A stretch of 64,000 nucleotides of DNA from Phytoactinopolyspora alkaliphila (GCF_010550695.1 NZ_JAAGOB010000004.1:310001-374000); one strand, 5' to 3'. Shown: positions 23,161 through 33,462, numbered from the stretch's first letter. Numbers and translations are program-made. Notes: generated by a model not told the origin, from the sequence alone.

Positions 23161-25578
23161 GTGAGACACACTCACCGCAGACGGCTGGCAGCCGCTGTGG
23201 CCGCGACAGGTGCCGGTGCGCTGGCCCTGTCCACGGTCGCCTTGCCTGCCGTCGCACTCGAAACCAAACCTGACTCGACCGAGCTCGAGGGCTCGGAGTT
23301 CAACCTCCTGTCCACGCTGGTGGAGCCGCTGTCCAGCGGTGTCGAGGCGCTGGGTCAGCTGACCGATACCGACAGCCTCGACGTGGTGGCCCAGCGGGCC
23401 GGCATGACGGTGAACCGCCTGACGTCGCTTCTGCAGAACAACGAGGCGACCGTCTCGCCGGGCGGCTTTGTCGCCTTGCTTGACGAGTGGGACCCCGCCG
23501 ACGCCGCCGATGCCCCTGAGCTTGGTGCCGCGGACGTGCCTGGCGATCCCGTCGCCGGTTCTCGCCCAGGCGCCTCGCACACCATCTTCATCGACTTCGA
23601 CGGGCACACCATCTCCGGCACGGAGTGGAACGCCAGGTACGACGTCGCGAGCATCGAGATCGACGCGTACAACGTCAACGACGAGTTCAAGCAGGCCGTG
23701 TGGGAGCGGATCGCGCAGGATTACGCTCCGTTCGACGTCAACGTCACCATCACCGACCCCGGTGCCGACGCGTTGTGGAAGACCTCGAACGACGACAACC
23801 AGTACGGCTCGCACCTGTTGGTCATCCCTGACAGCAGTGACCTGCCGGCTGGCATGCAGGGCTACGGTGGCCTGGCCTGGGTCGGCGGGTTCGGCTCGCA
23901 GCACCTCAGCCCAGCGCTGGTGATGGCGGACAACCTCGCCAACAACCCCGCCTACATCGCCGACGCCGGCTCGCACGAGGTCGGCCACAACCTGGGCCTC
24001 GAGCACCACGGCATCGCCGGCGACGAGTACTACTACGACACCCCGGCTGACCCGAGCGCGCTGTGGGGGCCGATCATGGGCGCCCCCTATGACGTCCCGC
24101 TGAGCCAGTGGTCCGACGGCGGTTACGCCAACGCGACCAACCCGGACCAGGACGACCTCGCCGTCATGACCGACGGTGGCGCGGCCGACTTCTTCCTCTT
24201 CCTGTACGACCAGAACGGCGACCGGTTCACCGGTGGGGTCTGCTACTACCGCGACGGTCGGATCGCCACCGACGGTGACCCGCAGCAGGGTGACACGTTC
24301 TACGAGCCGGTGAACAACCGGTGCGCCGAGGACGAGTCCGCCCACACCGGCGCTCAGCTGGACGCGCAATGGGAGTTCGTCGACCGCACGTCGTACGCTT
24401 CCGACCCGCACGGTGACGACACCGGCGACGCGACGTCGCTGGACAACTCGACCGGTGAGTTCACCGCCGAGGGTGCCATCGTGAACTCAAACGACGCGGA
24501 CGTTTTCGCTCTGGTCACCAACGGTGGACCCTTCACCGCCGAGGTGGCCCCGGCCGGCAACGGCTCCAACCTGGACCTCAAGATCTCGCTGCTCGACGCT
24601 GACGGCAACGTCATCGCCGAGGGCGAGGAGGAGACCAGCTCGCCGCTGCTCGGCCCGGAGGCCGACGGCCTGGAGGCCTCGCTGTCCGAGGACCTCGAGG
24701 CTGGCGCGTACTACATCAGTGTCGAGGGCCGCGGCCAGGGTGACCCGGCGAACAACACGCCCTCCAACGGTTCTGGCTACACCGCTTACGGCAGCCTCGG
24801 GTTCTACGAGCTGACCGGAACGGCCGAGCCGTTCGAGGCCGCGCCTGTGGTCATCACGGCGCCGGAGGACGGTGCTGAGGTCGAGGCCGCCAACCTGGTG
24901 GTCACCGGTACCGCCGAGCCGGAGGCCGAGGTGGCGCTGAGCATCGATGGCGACACCGTCGGTTCGGCCACGGTCGACGCCGAGGGCGCCTGGACCACCA
25001 CGCTGGAGAACGACCTGCCGTACGGCGAGTCGACCATCACGGCACAGCAGGCGGTGGGCACCATCACGGTTCCCGAGACCGACGAGGTGACCGTCGTCGT
25101 TCCGCTCGGCGCTCCGGTCATCGAGCGGCCGGCCGAGGGCGACACCGCCACCACGGCTATGCCGACCTTCTCCGGTACCGGTGTTGCCGGTGCCACGGTC
25201 ACCGTGACGATCACGTGCGGCGACGCCGCGCAGACCGTCGAGACCGAGGTGGACGAGGACGGCAACTGGTCGGTCAAGCCCGAGGAGGGCCTGCCCAACG
25301 GTGACTGCTCCGTCGAGGCCGTCCAGGAGATCAACGGTGCGACCTCCCCGGCTGCCGGACCCGTCAACTTCTCCGTGAACGTCGAGGAAGACGGCGACGA
25401 CAACGGCGACGAGGGCGGCGACGAGAACGGTGACGAGGGCGGCACCGAGGAAGGCGACGAGGACGGTGACGACCTTCCGGACACCGGTTCGTCCAGCCTG
25501 GTCGGCCTGACCGCCGGCGTCGTGCTGCTGGCTCTCGGTGGTCTCCTGTACGCCAGGACCCGCCGGGCCACCGTGTGA
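23161..25578 (+). CDS. cell-wall-anchored zinc metalloprotease (LPXTG)
   Basis: 805 residues. In order: signal peptide (LAAAVAATGAGALALSTVAL); a propeptide-like segment with VSPGGFVALLDEWD; a metzincin-type protease with HEVGHNLGLEHH (His 272, Glu 273, His 276, His 282) and a Met-turn GPIMGAPY; a PPC-like beta domain around residues 440-560; two bacterial Ig-like domains; and an Asp/Glu/Gly linker. The sorting signal is LPDTG near residues 772-776, followed by a hydrophobic helix and basic end. It resembles peptidases of the reprolysin-like group; the target protein is unknown. Start is GTG 23161. Confidence 0.92.
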   Translation: MRHTHRRRLAAAVAATGAGALALSTVALPAVALETKPDSTELEGSEFNLLSTLVEPLSSGVEALGQLTDTDSLDVVAQRAGMTVNRLTSLLQNNEATVSPGGFVALLDEWDPADAADAPELGAADVPGDPVAGSRPGASHTIFIDFDGHTISGTEWNARYDVASIEIDAYNVNDEFKQAVWERIAQDYAPFDVNVTITDPGADALWKTSNDDNQYGSHLLVIPDSSDLPAGMQGYGGLAWVGGFGSQHLSPALVMADNLANNPAYIADAGSHEVGHNLGLEHHGIAGDEYYYDTPADPSALWGPIMGAPYDVPLSQWSDGGYANATNPDQDDLAVMTDGGAADFFLFLYDQNGDRFTGGVCYYRDGRIATDGDPQQGDTFYEPVNNRCAEDESAHTGAQLDAQWEFVDRTSYASDPHGDDTGDATSLDNSTGEFTAEGAIVNSNDADVFALVTNGGPFTAEVAPAGNGSNLDLKISLLDADGNVIAEGEEETSSPLLGPEADGLEASLSEDLEAGAYYISVEGRGQGDPANNTPSNGSGYTAYGSLGFYELTGTAEPFEAAPVVITAPEDGAEVEAANLVVTGTAEPEAEVALSIDGDTVGSATVDAEGAWTTTLENDLPYGESTITAQQAVGTITVPETDEVTVVVPLGAPVIERPAEGDTATTAMPTFSGTGVAGATVTVTITCGDAAQTVETEVDEDGNWSVKPEEGLPNGDCSVEAVQEINGATSPAAGPVNFSVNVEEDGDDNGDEGGDENGDEGGTEEGDEDGDDLPDTGSSSLVGLTAGVVLLALGGLLYARTRRATV

Positions 25579-25620
25579 CACGATGAGGTGCTGAACCTCT
25601 AGGTCATTAGTGTTGACCTA

Positions 25621-25667
25621 CCGGGGCGTGGAGATGAGCGATCATCTCTACGCCCCGGTTTCGTTTT
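25621..25667 (+). terminator. intrinsic terminator after the metalloprotease gene
   Basis: CCGGGGCGTGGAGATGA pairs with TCATCTCTACGCCCCGG (one G-T wobble) around a four-base loop. TTTCGTTTT follows. A strong rho-independent terminator 43 bp past the stop. Confidence 0.9.
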
Positions 25668-25752
25668 GCTGCCTCGGCCCGCCCGGATGGAACCGAATGG
25701 CCGTCCGCGACGTCCGATTAGTGTCGATAAGCTGAGCGTGCCAGGGAGGTTG

Positions 25753-26232
25753 ATGGTGTCGTCCATGACGGAACGTCGGAGACTGATCGTCGTCGTCGCG
25801 GTGTGCGCGGCGGCCGTCGTGATCGCGGCGGTCGGCGCGGCAGCGATCGGCTGGATGGCGGATCGCGGCGAGACCGTGGTGACGCAGACTCCTGCCGGCG
25901 AACCGGACGACTCCGGTGAGGCGAGCGACTCGTCGGAAGAGCCGCGGTCCGACGACGACGCGGAGACAGAGGCGGACGACCCTGACGGCGACACCGGCCA
26001 AGAGGAGGCCACCGAGCTGTCCCAGGTCGGTGACGTCTTGCCGGAGTCGATGGGCGGGCAGGAAGCGATCGACTCGCTGGGTGACAAGCTTGAGCGGGTC
26101 GCCAAGATGAACAACCGGACCCCGGAGGAGTTGCGTGAGCTCCTGCTCCGGGACAAGACCGTCAAGGTGAGCCCCAACGGCTTCCTCCTGTACGAGGACA
26201 CCGCCACCCCGCATCAGTCCCCTTCCGAATGA
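25753..26232 (+). CDS. membrane-anchored protein sharing a motif with the metalloprotease propeptide
   Basis: About 159 residues: short basic N-terminus (MTERRR), one membrane helix (LIVVVAVCAAAVVIAAVGAA) and about 60 acidic, Ser/Asp/Glu-rich residues. The C-terminal segment, DKLERVAKMNNRTPEELREL then DKTVKVSPNGFLLYED, closely resembles the segment of the preceding metalloprotease that contains VAQRAGMTVNRLTSLL and TVSPGGFVALLDE. GGGAGG at 25744 supports ATG 25753 or GTG 25756; ATG 25765 is also possible. Unknown function; extracytoplasmic. Confidence 0.65.
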   Translation: MVSSMTERRRLIVVVAVCAAAVVIAAVGAAAIGWMADRGETVVTQTPAGEPDDSGEASDSSEEPRSDDDAETEADDPDGDTGQEEATELSQVGDVLPESMGGQEAIDSLGDKLERVAKMNNRTPEELRELLLRDKTVKVSPNGFLLYEDTATPHQSPSE

Positions 26233-26240
26233 TCATGTAA

Positions 26241-26300
26241 ACCATGCCTTCCCGTGGTTCACCACCTCTACAGGCATGGTGGAGCACGGGAAGGCATGGT
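26241..26300. repeat. palindromic repeat, family 1 copy A
   Basis: The arms ACCATGCCTTCCCGTG (26241-26256) and CACGGGAAGGCATGGT (26285-26300) are exact complements. A partly paired centre (TTCACCACC/GGTGGAG) lies between them. Immediately left is ATGATCATGTAA, also present in the second copy at 54710-54797. It lies directly after the preceding gene's stop. No T-tract. Confidence 0.88.
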
Positions 26301-26380
26301 GATGTTCGGAACAGTCGGTCTCGCGGTGACCCTCCAGCGCCTACGATGGCCGTGGTCGAGAACATGACGGAGGGCGAGAC

Positions 26381-27850
26381 GTGAGCCAGTCGGATCAGTG
26401 CGACGTCGTGGTCGTGGGATCAGGCCCGAACGGCCTGGCCGCCGCCGTCACGATGGCTCGAGCCGGCCTCGACGTGCGAGTCTTCGAAGCACAGGCCACA
26501 CTGGGCGGTGGTGCTCGGACGCTCGATCTCGGCATGGCGCCGGGGTTGATCCACGATGTCTGTTCCGCCATCCACCCGCTCGCTGCCGCGTCGCCGTTCT
26601 TCCGCTCCTTCGATCTCCGCGCCCGCGGCGTCGATCTGCGGTTCCCGGAGGTGTCATACGCGCAGCCGCTCGACGGCGGGCGGGCCGGGATCGCCTACCG
26701 GAACCTCGACCGGACCGTGGAGGAGCTCGGGGCGGATGGCGGTGCCTGGCGGCGGCTACTCGGCCCGCTCGTCCGGCACGTTGCCGGTGTGGTCGACGCA
26801 GCCTTGTCTGACCGCCGCAGTATTCCGAAGGATCCGCTGTCCGCCGCTCAGCTCGGGCTGGCGGTGCTCGAACAGGGCACTCGGCTGTGGAACCGCCGGT
26901 GGTCCGAGGAGCGGGCACCGGCGTTGCTCACGGGAGTCGGCACCCACGCCATCGGGCGGCAGCCGAGCCTCCCGGTCGCGGGGACAGCTGTGATGCTCGC
27001 GGCGCTGGCGCACACCCCTGGCTGGGCGATGCCGGTGGGAGGCAGCCAGGCGATCGTCGACGCGATGGTGGACGATCTGAAGGCGCACGGTGTGATGGTC
27101 ACTGCCGGTGTCCCGATCACATCCATGGACGACCTTCCGCGGGCGCGAACTTATCTGTTCGACACCACGCCGCGGAATCTCGTGCAAGTCCTGGGCGACC
27201 GGCTACCTGCTCGATACCGCCAGGCGATGGAGCGCTACCGTTACGGCGACGGCGTCGCCAAGGTCGACTTCGTCATCTCCGAGCCGGTGCCGTGGGAGCA
27301 CCCGTCGGTCGGACAGGCGAGCACCATTCACGTCGGCGGGACCCGGGCGGAGATGGCCCATGCGGAGGCCGAGATCGCGTCCGGCAGGCATGCCGAGCGC
27401 CCCCTGGTGCTCGTGTCCGATCCGGCTTTGACCGATCCGCGCCGCGAGGTAGGCGGGCTCCGCCCGTTGTGGACCTATACCCACGTGCCGTCGGGCTCCA
27501 CGGTCGACGTCGGGCACATCGTCCAGGCGCAGATCGAGCGGTTCGCGCCCGGCTTCGGCGATGTCGTCGTCGCCCGGCGCACCATTACCGCCGCCCGGAT
27601 GCCGCACCACAACGCGAACTACATCGGCGGAGATTTCGCAGCCGGTGCTCTCACCACGTGGCAGTTGCTCGCCCGGCCGGCGTTGCGTTGGGATCCATGG
27701 GCGACGCCCGTGCCCGGTGTGTACCTGTGCTCGTCGGCGACGCCACCGGCACCCGGGGTGCACGGCATGTGCGGCCTGCACGCGGCGCGCCGGGCGTTGC
27801 GCGCCCGATTCGGCATCAAGCGGATCCCGGAGCTCTCTCCGGCCTCCTGA
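26381..27850 (+). CDS. FAD-dependent oxidoreductase, phytoene dehydrogenase-like
   Basis: 489 residues of the NAD(P)/FAD amine oxidase-CrtI superfamily. The dinucleotide-binding motif VVVGSGPNGLAAAVTMARAG is near the N-terminus, with LGGGARTLDLG after it. The C-terminal FAD site reads PVPGVYLCSSATPPAPGVHG. GWAMPVGGSQAIVDAMVDDL sits in the middle. It lacks carotenoid partner genes nearby and resembles the PYROXD2-like branch of unknown substrate more than true carotenoid desaturases. Start is GTG 26381, with GAGGG upstream. Confidence 0.85.
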   Translation: MSQSDQCDVVVVGSGPNGLAAAVTMARAGLDVRVFEAQATLGGGARTLDLGMAPGLIHDVCSAIHPLAAASPFFRSFDLRARGVDLRFPEVSYAQPLDGGRAGIAYRNLDRTVEELGADGGAWRRLLGPLVRHVAGVVDAALSDRRSIPKDPLSAAQLGLAVLEQGTRLWNRRWSEERAPALLTGVGTHAIGRQPSLPVAGTAVMLAALAHTPGWAMPVGGSQAIVDAMVDDLKAHGVMVTAGVPITSMDDLPRARTYLFDTTPRNLVQVLGDRLPARYRQAMERYRYGDGVAKVDFVISEPVPWEHPSVGQASTIHVGGTRAEMAHAEAEIASGRHAERPLVLVSDPALTDPRREVGGLRPLWTYTHVPSGSTVDVGHIVQAQIERFAPGFGDVVVARRTITAARMPHHNANYIGGDFAAGALTTWQLLARPALRWDPWATPVPGVYLCSSATPPAPGVHGMCGLHAARRALRARFGIKRIPELSPAS

Positions 27851-27868
27851 CGGCGCCCGTCAACGACG

Positions 27869-27916
27869 TTGCGTCCTGCAGAGCGAGGCCTGGGGCGCTC
27901 GTTCTGCAGGACGCAA
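27869..27916. repeat. palindromic repeat, family 2 copy C
   Basis: TTGCGTCCTGCAG (27869-27881) and CTGCAGGACGCAA (27904-27916) form perfect 13-bp arms. The inner GAGCGAG/GCGCTCG pairs as well. It lies between the convergent oxidoreductase and the sigma-partner gene, so it probably ends both transcripts. A second copy lies at 29862-29909. Confidence 0.88.
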
Positions 27917-27929
27917 GGATAGGGCCGGG

Positions 27930-29207
27930 TCAGATGTCGAGGAACGGCACCAGCCCTGAGAGCTCGCTGTACGCCGAGCTGACCTTCTGATCGAGCTCTT
28001 CAAGTTCCTTGTCGCCGGGATCATCCGGATCAGGCGTGTCACCCGTCCCGACCATGATGTACATTCCGGCGCGATCCCCAAGCTGTCCCATCGCCCCCGG
28101 CCCCACGAGGCCATCCGGTGCGCCCTCGCCGCGTGCGACGCTCAGCCCGGGCACCAGTTGGCAGCTGTCGATCCGGTCGTGGCAGAACGTGTCGTACAGG
28201 CGGTCCTTCTGCCAGACGATGAGGTCAACCTCAACGCCGTCTTCGGTAACGTAGCGAGCTGCGATGCTTCCGCTCTGTCCCTGGCTGTCGATATTGGCGA
28301 CGATGCCGCTCTCCTCATCGACGGCCTCCCCGCCGGTCGCGTCGTCAGCTGTGACCGGCGTGAGCTCGCCCATGCCGAGCTGGTCCTCGAGCGCAGTATG
28401 CAACTGCGGCCACGTCTCGTGGGTGCCGCTCAGGTCAATGCCTTTGACTAGGTCACGCTCATTCTGCTCGGAACCGACGGTCCATACGGCGTCGGCGATC
28501 GCGTCGGTCTCTTCGACCGTGAGGCTCCAGTCCGTTGACTGGTCCGAAGCCTCTGCGTCCGGCTGGTTGAGTTGGACCATGGCGGCCGCCTCCGGGTCTT
28601 CCAGCACGGTCACTCGGCCGATGGATGGTGCTTCCTCGGCTATCACTCGCCAGCGCCCCTCGTCGTCGTAGCCCTCGTCACACGACTCCGTGTAGGTCCA
28701 GCCGGAGATCTTGGGGTCCGGCTCACTGCAGGGGCGGAACTCATCCAGGTCAGGGCGGGCATTCTGCAAGGAGACGGTCAGCGTGAACCACCGCTCGTCT
28801 CGCTCGAGCGAGAGATAGATGCCGGTGCCCCCGTAGCGGGATCCGTACACGTACGAGTCCTCCACGAGCTCGACATCGTCCGGCAGTTCCGCCTGGACGG
28901 CGTCCCAGACGCCCCGCAACAACGGATCGTCCGCCACCTCCGGAGCGAGCGGCGCTCCGTCGGCCATCGTCGCGGCCTGGCTCGGGTCGGGACCATCACC
29001 ATCGATGAGCGACAGTGGCGACGCGGGGACCACCAGGGCACCCGCCACCAGTGCGGCCGCACCGACACCGACGCCGCCCACTCGTTGCCGCAGTTTCCGG
29101 GCGCGCAGGGCCCGCCCGCGCGCCACGTCCTCATGGACAGGGCGCATGTGGTCGGGCTCGCCTCTCAAGGCGTCCTCGAACAGGCCGCGCAGGTCCTTCT
29201 CGTTCAC
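27930..29207 (-). CDS. membrane protein encoded with SigE-family sigma factor
   Basis: 425 residues. A cytoplasmic N-terminus (EKDLRGLFEDALRGEPDHMR, HEDVARGRALRARK), one membrane helix (VGVGAAALVAGALVVPASPL) and a large extracytoplasmic part with no domain I recognise; it has several paired cysteines (PCSEPDP, YTESCDEG, FCHDRIDSCQLV). The layout, directly downstream of an ECF sigma gene with a four-base GTGA overlap, is that of a membrane-anchored anti-sigma-like or sensor protein. It lacks the ZAS zinc motif HxxxCxxC, so control of the sigma factor is inferred from position only. Confidence 0.75.
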   Translation of the reverse strand: MNEKDLRGLFEDALRGEPDHMRPVHEDVARGRALRARKLRQRVGGVGVGAAALVAGALVVPASPLSLIDGDGPDPSQAATMADGAPLAPEVADDPLLRGVWDAVQAELPDDVELVEDSYVYGSRYGGTGIYLSLERDERWFTLTVSLQNARPDLDEFRPCSEPDPKISGWTYTESCDEGYDDEGRWRVIAEEAPSIGRVTVLEDPEAAAMVQLNQPDAEASDQSTDWSLTVEETDAIADAVWTVGSEQNERDLVKGIDLSGTHETWPQLHTALEDQLGMGELTPVTADDATGGEAVDEESGIVANIDSQGQSGSIAARYVTEDGVEVDLIVWQKDRLYDTFCHDRIDSCQLVPGLSVARGEGAPDGLVGPGAMGQLGDRAGMYIMVGTGDTPDPDDPGDKELEELDQKVSSAYSELSGLVPFLDI

Positions 29208-29779
29208 AGCTGCTCCTTCATCTCGGCGAGCTCATCGGTGCCAAGGAGGTCACGGAGGCGTTCCAGGCCACGCGCGGTCTGGCTTTTGACGGTCCCCTCA
29301 CTGCAGTTCATGAGGCCGGCGACCTGCTCGACGGAGAGGTCTTCCCAGAACCGCAGCACCAGGGCCGCTCGCTGCCGGGGAGGCACGTCGGCGAGCACGT
29401 CAACGAGGCGTTGCCGCAGACTTGGATCCCCCATATGGGCGGGATCCCCGGCCGGACCGGAGTGTGCCCGGCTGGAACGGTCGTGATGCTCGTCGTCCCG
29501 ATCTCCGGAACCGATGAGCGAACCGTCCGTGACCTGCTCGCGCCGCCACGGTCGTCGCCGGTTGTCGATGTAGGTGTTGACGAGCGCTTTGCGCACGTAG
29601 CCGTCCATCTCGTCCCGTCGCTGCACCCGTCGCCAGGACACGTACAGCTTGGCGAGCGTCTCCTGAACCAGATCCTCGGCGAGGTGCCAGTCTCCGCATA
29701 GCAGGAAGGCGGTGCGCAGCAGCGCTCGACGACGGGCGACGACGAACTCCCGATACGACGCCTCATCGATCTTCAGCAC
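29204..29779 (-). CDS. SigE-family ECF RNA polymerase sigma factor
   Basis: 191 residues. Region 2 is clear: YREFVVARRRALLRTAFLLC, GDWHLAEDLVQETLAKLYVS, WRRVQRRDEMDGYVRKALVN. Region 4 follows after a His/Asp-rich linker: LADVPPRQRAALVLRFWEDL and SVEQVAGLMNCSEGTVKSQT. This matches the actinobacterial SigE-family group (TIGR02983-like). Start is GTG 29779 with GGAGG five bases upstream. It overlaps the downstream membrane protein gene. The linker is longer and more His/Asp-rich than usual. Confidence 0.93.
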   Translation of the reverse strand: MLKIDEASYREFVVARRRALLRTAFLLCGDWHLAEDLVQETLAKLYVSWRRVQRRDEMDGYVRKALVNTYIDNRRRPWRREQVTDGSLIGSGDRDDEHHDRSSRAHSGPAGDPAHMGDPSLRQRLVDVLADVPPRQRAALVLRFWEDLSVEQVAGLMNCSEGTVKSQTARGLERLRDLLGTDELAEMKEQL

Positions 29780-29861
29780 AACTGCCTCCGCGTCCCAGTG
29801 GTTGACACTCTCACTCGGTTACACGAAGACCGCCGCGAATCAGGTTGCAACGACGCGCTCG

Positions 29862-29909
29862 TTGCGTCCTGCAGACCGAGGCCCCTGGCGCTCGGGTTGC
29901 AGGACGCAA
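29862..29909. repeat. palindromic repeat, family 2 copy D
   Basis: TTGCGTCCTGCA (29862-29873) pairs with TGCAGGACGCAA (29898-29909). The outer CAACGACG and the inner GACCGAGGCC/GGCGCTCGG segments also match copy C at 27869. It lies 10 bp past the stop of the HTTM-like gene. Confidence 0.88.
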
Positions 29910-29919
29910 ACGCGGAGCC

Positions 29920-30813
29920 CTAAACAGCCGGTGCGTGGAGGCGCTTCGGAAGCAGCTTTTCGGTGGGGAAGAACGCCAGCCAGCAGATCACCGTCGGCAG
30001 GAAGTGGATGCCGAGCGTCAGGTACGTGACGAGGTGGAAGCCGAGGAAGAACGCCGCTGCCAGGTAGAGCCACCGGCCGCGCAGGAAGAGCACGACAGGC
30101 GAGAGATACTCGGCGATCAGCATGACCCATTGGCCGATGCGCAACATCCACGGATAGTCCAGCGACCAGCGTGCGATGTCGGTGCCACGCCGGATGAACG
30201 CCCACGTCAGCACCGCGCTGTTGCCCCACATGAACGGTGACCCGTTACGGACCCACTTGGCCAGCGCCGCGCCGAAATAGGTGAAGATGACCGCCACCTG
30301 GATGCAGCGGAACGCCCATCCGCCGGCTCTGCTGGCGCCTGAATCGGAGAACCGGGCCCGGCCGATGGTGGGCAGTACGAAAGCCGCGATGACCAGCGCA
30401 AGGTGATCATGGTCGACCTTGCCAAACGACATGCTCAGGATCAGCCACTCGAAATAGCAGAGTGCCACGGTCCAGCCGGCCAGCCGAGGAAGCCGGCCGG
30501 TCGCGGCGATCAGTGCTCCGACGACGATCACGATCTGCAACGTCTGCGCGAGGCCGACCGACGGCTCCGGCAGGGGAAGCGCGCGGCCGATCCACAGCGG
30601 CTGGTACAGCTCGGGCGAGTAGCCGTGCGGGATGACGTCGTTTCTGAAGAAGAAGATGTCGTAGATCAGGAACAGATAGATGACCGCCCGCATGATCGCG
30701 ACCCGGGCGAAGGGGATCTCGGGTAACCACCAGCGGGCGACGTGCGCCAGTCCGCGGCGCCAGCGTCGCGTCGGCGACTGCCGGTTCGCCGAGGTCTCGA
30801 CGGAGGCAGTCAT
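29920..30813 (-). CDS. HTTM-like polytopic membrane protein
   Basis: About 297 residues with roughly seven to eight membrane helices, including VAIMRAVIYLFLIYDIFFF, VALCYFEWLILSMSFGKVDH and YLAAAFFLGFHLVTYLTLGI. The pattern fits the HTTM family, distant relatives of vitamin K-dependent gamma-carboxylase; no reaction is established for the bacterial members. The conserved FGKVDHDHLALVIAAFVLPT segment carries possible catalytic or metal-binding His/Asp residues. The ATG at 30813 overlaps the stop of the upstream gene as ATGA, so the two are translationally coupled. Confidence 0.75.
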   Translation of the reverse strand: MTASVETSANRQSPTRRWRRGLAHVARWWLPEIPFARVAIMRAVIYLFLIYDIFFFRNDVIPHGYSPELYQPLWIGRALPLPEPSVGLAQTLQIVIVVGALIAATGRLPRLAGWTVALCYFEWLILSMSFGKVDHDHLALVIAAFVLPTIGRARFSDSGASRAGGWAFRCIQVAVIFTYFGAALAKWVRNGSPFMWGNSAVLTWAFIRRGTDIARWSLDYPWMLRIGQWVMLIAEYLSPVVLFLRGRWLYLAAAFFLGFHLVTYLTLGIHFLPTVICWLAFFPTEKLLPKRLHAPAV

Positions 30814-31292
30814 CGCACGACCTTCCATTCGCCAAGCTTCACGCGCTCGGGTTCACCCACGACGTAGCCGTTCTCGAGTTGGTAGATGTCGCGCATCAGG
30901 TACATATGGGTGTACTGGTCACGCTCCGGATGGATCGCGCGGTAGGCGTCGGCGATGACCTGCATCAGGGATGGGTCCTCGATGAATCTGCCGAGCTGGC
31001 CCTCGACCTCGGCCCGGCCGATGCCCGTCCCGGTGGCGTTCAGTGGAACCCGCACCTTCTCCTGGCCGCTTTCGGTGTCGGCCAGGATGTAGGTCGAGCG
31101 GGTCTGGCCGTTGAGATCATGCCCGGTGGCGTACTGGGCCATCGAACCAAACGGGAAAAAATCGTCGGAATCGCGCAGGGTGCCGTGCAGGAGCGCGACG
31201 AGCCCGAGTGCCGCAACGGCAAGTCGCCAGGCCATGCCCAACCGGGATAGCCGCGATCGCGGAGGGGTAGATCTCAGTGTGCGAAAGCTCAC
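30810..31292 (-). CDS. membrane-anchored protein paired with the HTTM-like protein
   Basis: 160 residues. One N-terminal membrane helix (LAVAALGLVALLHGTL) is followed by an extracytoplasmic domain beginning DDFFPFGSMAQYATGHDLNG and including AIHPERDQYTHMYLMRDIYQ. I recognise no family. The GTG at 31292 gives the full frame; ATG 31235 would remove 19 residues and still keep the helix. Coupling to the HTTM gene by a four-base overlap suggests a two-protein membrane complex (inference). Confidence 0.65.
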   Translation of the reverse strand: MSFRTLRSTPPRSRLSRLGMAWRLAVAALGLVALLHGTLRDSDDFFPFGSMAQYATGHDLNGQTRSTYILADTESGQEKVRVPLNATGTGIGRAEVEGQLGRFIEDPSLMQVIADAYRAIHPERDQYTHMYLMRDIYQLENGYVVGEPERVKLGEWKVVR

Positions 31293-31424
31293 CAGAAGAG
31301 GGTACGCAGATCGAGCTCGCAGGCAAGCTTTAGCCCCTGGGAGTTCCAGCGAGCATCAGGAGGGTATTCAGCGGGAGATCGTGCGAGCGGTCGATGTGTG
31401 CTGAGCGGTGACGGCACTACGCGG

Positions 31425-31451
31425 CTTGCACTCTCAGGGCCAGAGTGCTAA
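31425..31451. promoter_or_regulatory. CIRCE element 1 (HrcA site) with embedded promoter
   Basis: CTTGCACTC, nine bases, then GAGTGCTAA. This is the CIRCE inverted repeat with one arm slightly degenerate. TTGCAC in the left arm and GCTAAAA at the right edge give the sigma-70-type promoter layout usual for actinobacterial groE genes. HrcA binding would repress in the absence of heat stress. Confidence 0.88.
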
Positions 31452-31459
31452 AAACAGGA

Positions 31460-33230
<1,771 letters not shown>

Positions 33231-33260
33231 GTCCAGCTCGCTTCACGTACCACCGCAACA

Positions 33261-33303
33261 CCAGGGCGGGGTTCCGGCATCAGCTGGCACCCCGCCCTTT
33301 TCG
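33261..33303 (+). terminator. intrinsic terminator after groEL
   Basis: AGGGCGGGG (33263-33271) pairs with CCCCGCCCT (33290-33298). TTTTCG follows at 33299. A good rho-independent terminator 30 bp past the stop. Confidence 0.88.
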
Positions 33304-33360
33304 TTCGTCAGGACTCAGCCCCTTTGTCCGGCACCTTTCGCGTGTTGACGCCCGCCCGTT

Positions 33361-33442
33361 CCCGTTGATCACGGAAGTCCCGTTGATCACGGGCAAGTGA
33401 CCTATTCGGCCCGCTATGAGGGACATCCGCCCGTGATCAACG
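33361..33442. repeat. CCCGTTGATCACGGG repeats
   Basis: Two direct copies of CCCGTTGATCACGG(G) lie at 33361-33374 and 33379-33393. One inverted copy, CCCGTGATCAACG, is at 33430-33442. Each copy is itself partly palindromic around TGATCA. They fill the gap between the groEL terminator and the 3' end of the NmrA-type gene. Confidence 0.8.
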
Positions 33443-33462
33443 CGAAGGGCGGAGGTGGCAAC

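Noticed and set aside
26381-27850. Carotenoid desaturase (crtI)
   Set aside because: Motifs fit the wider phytoene dehydrogenase-like superfamily, but there is no crtB, crtE or cyclase nearby, so I kept a general call.
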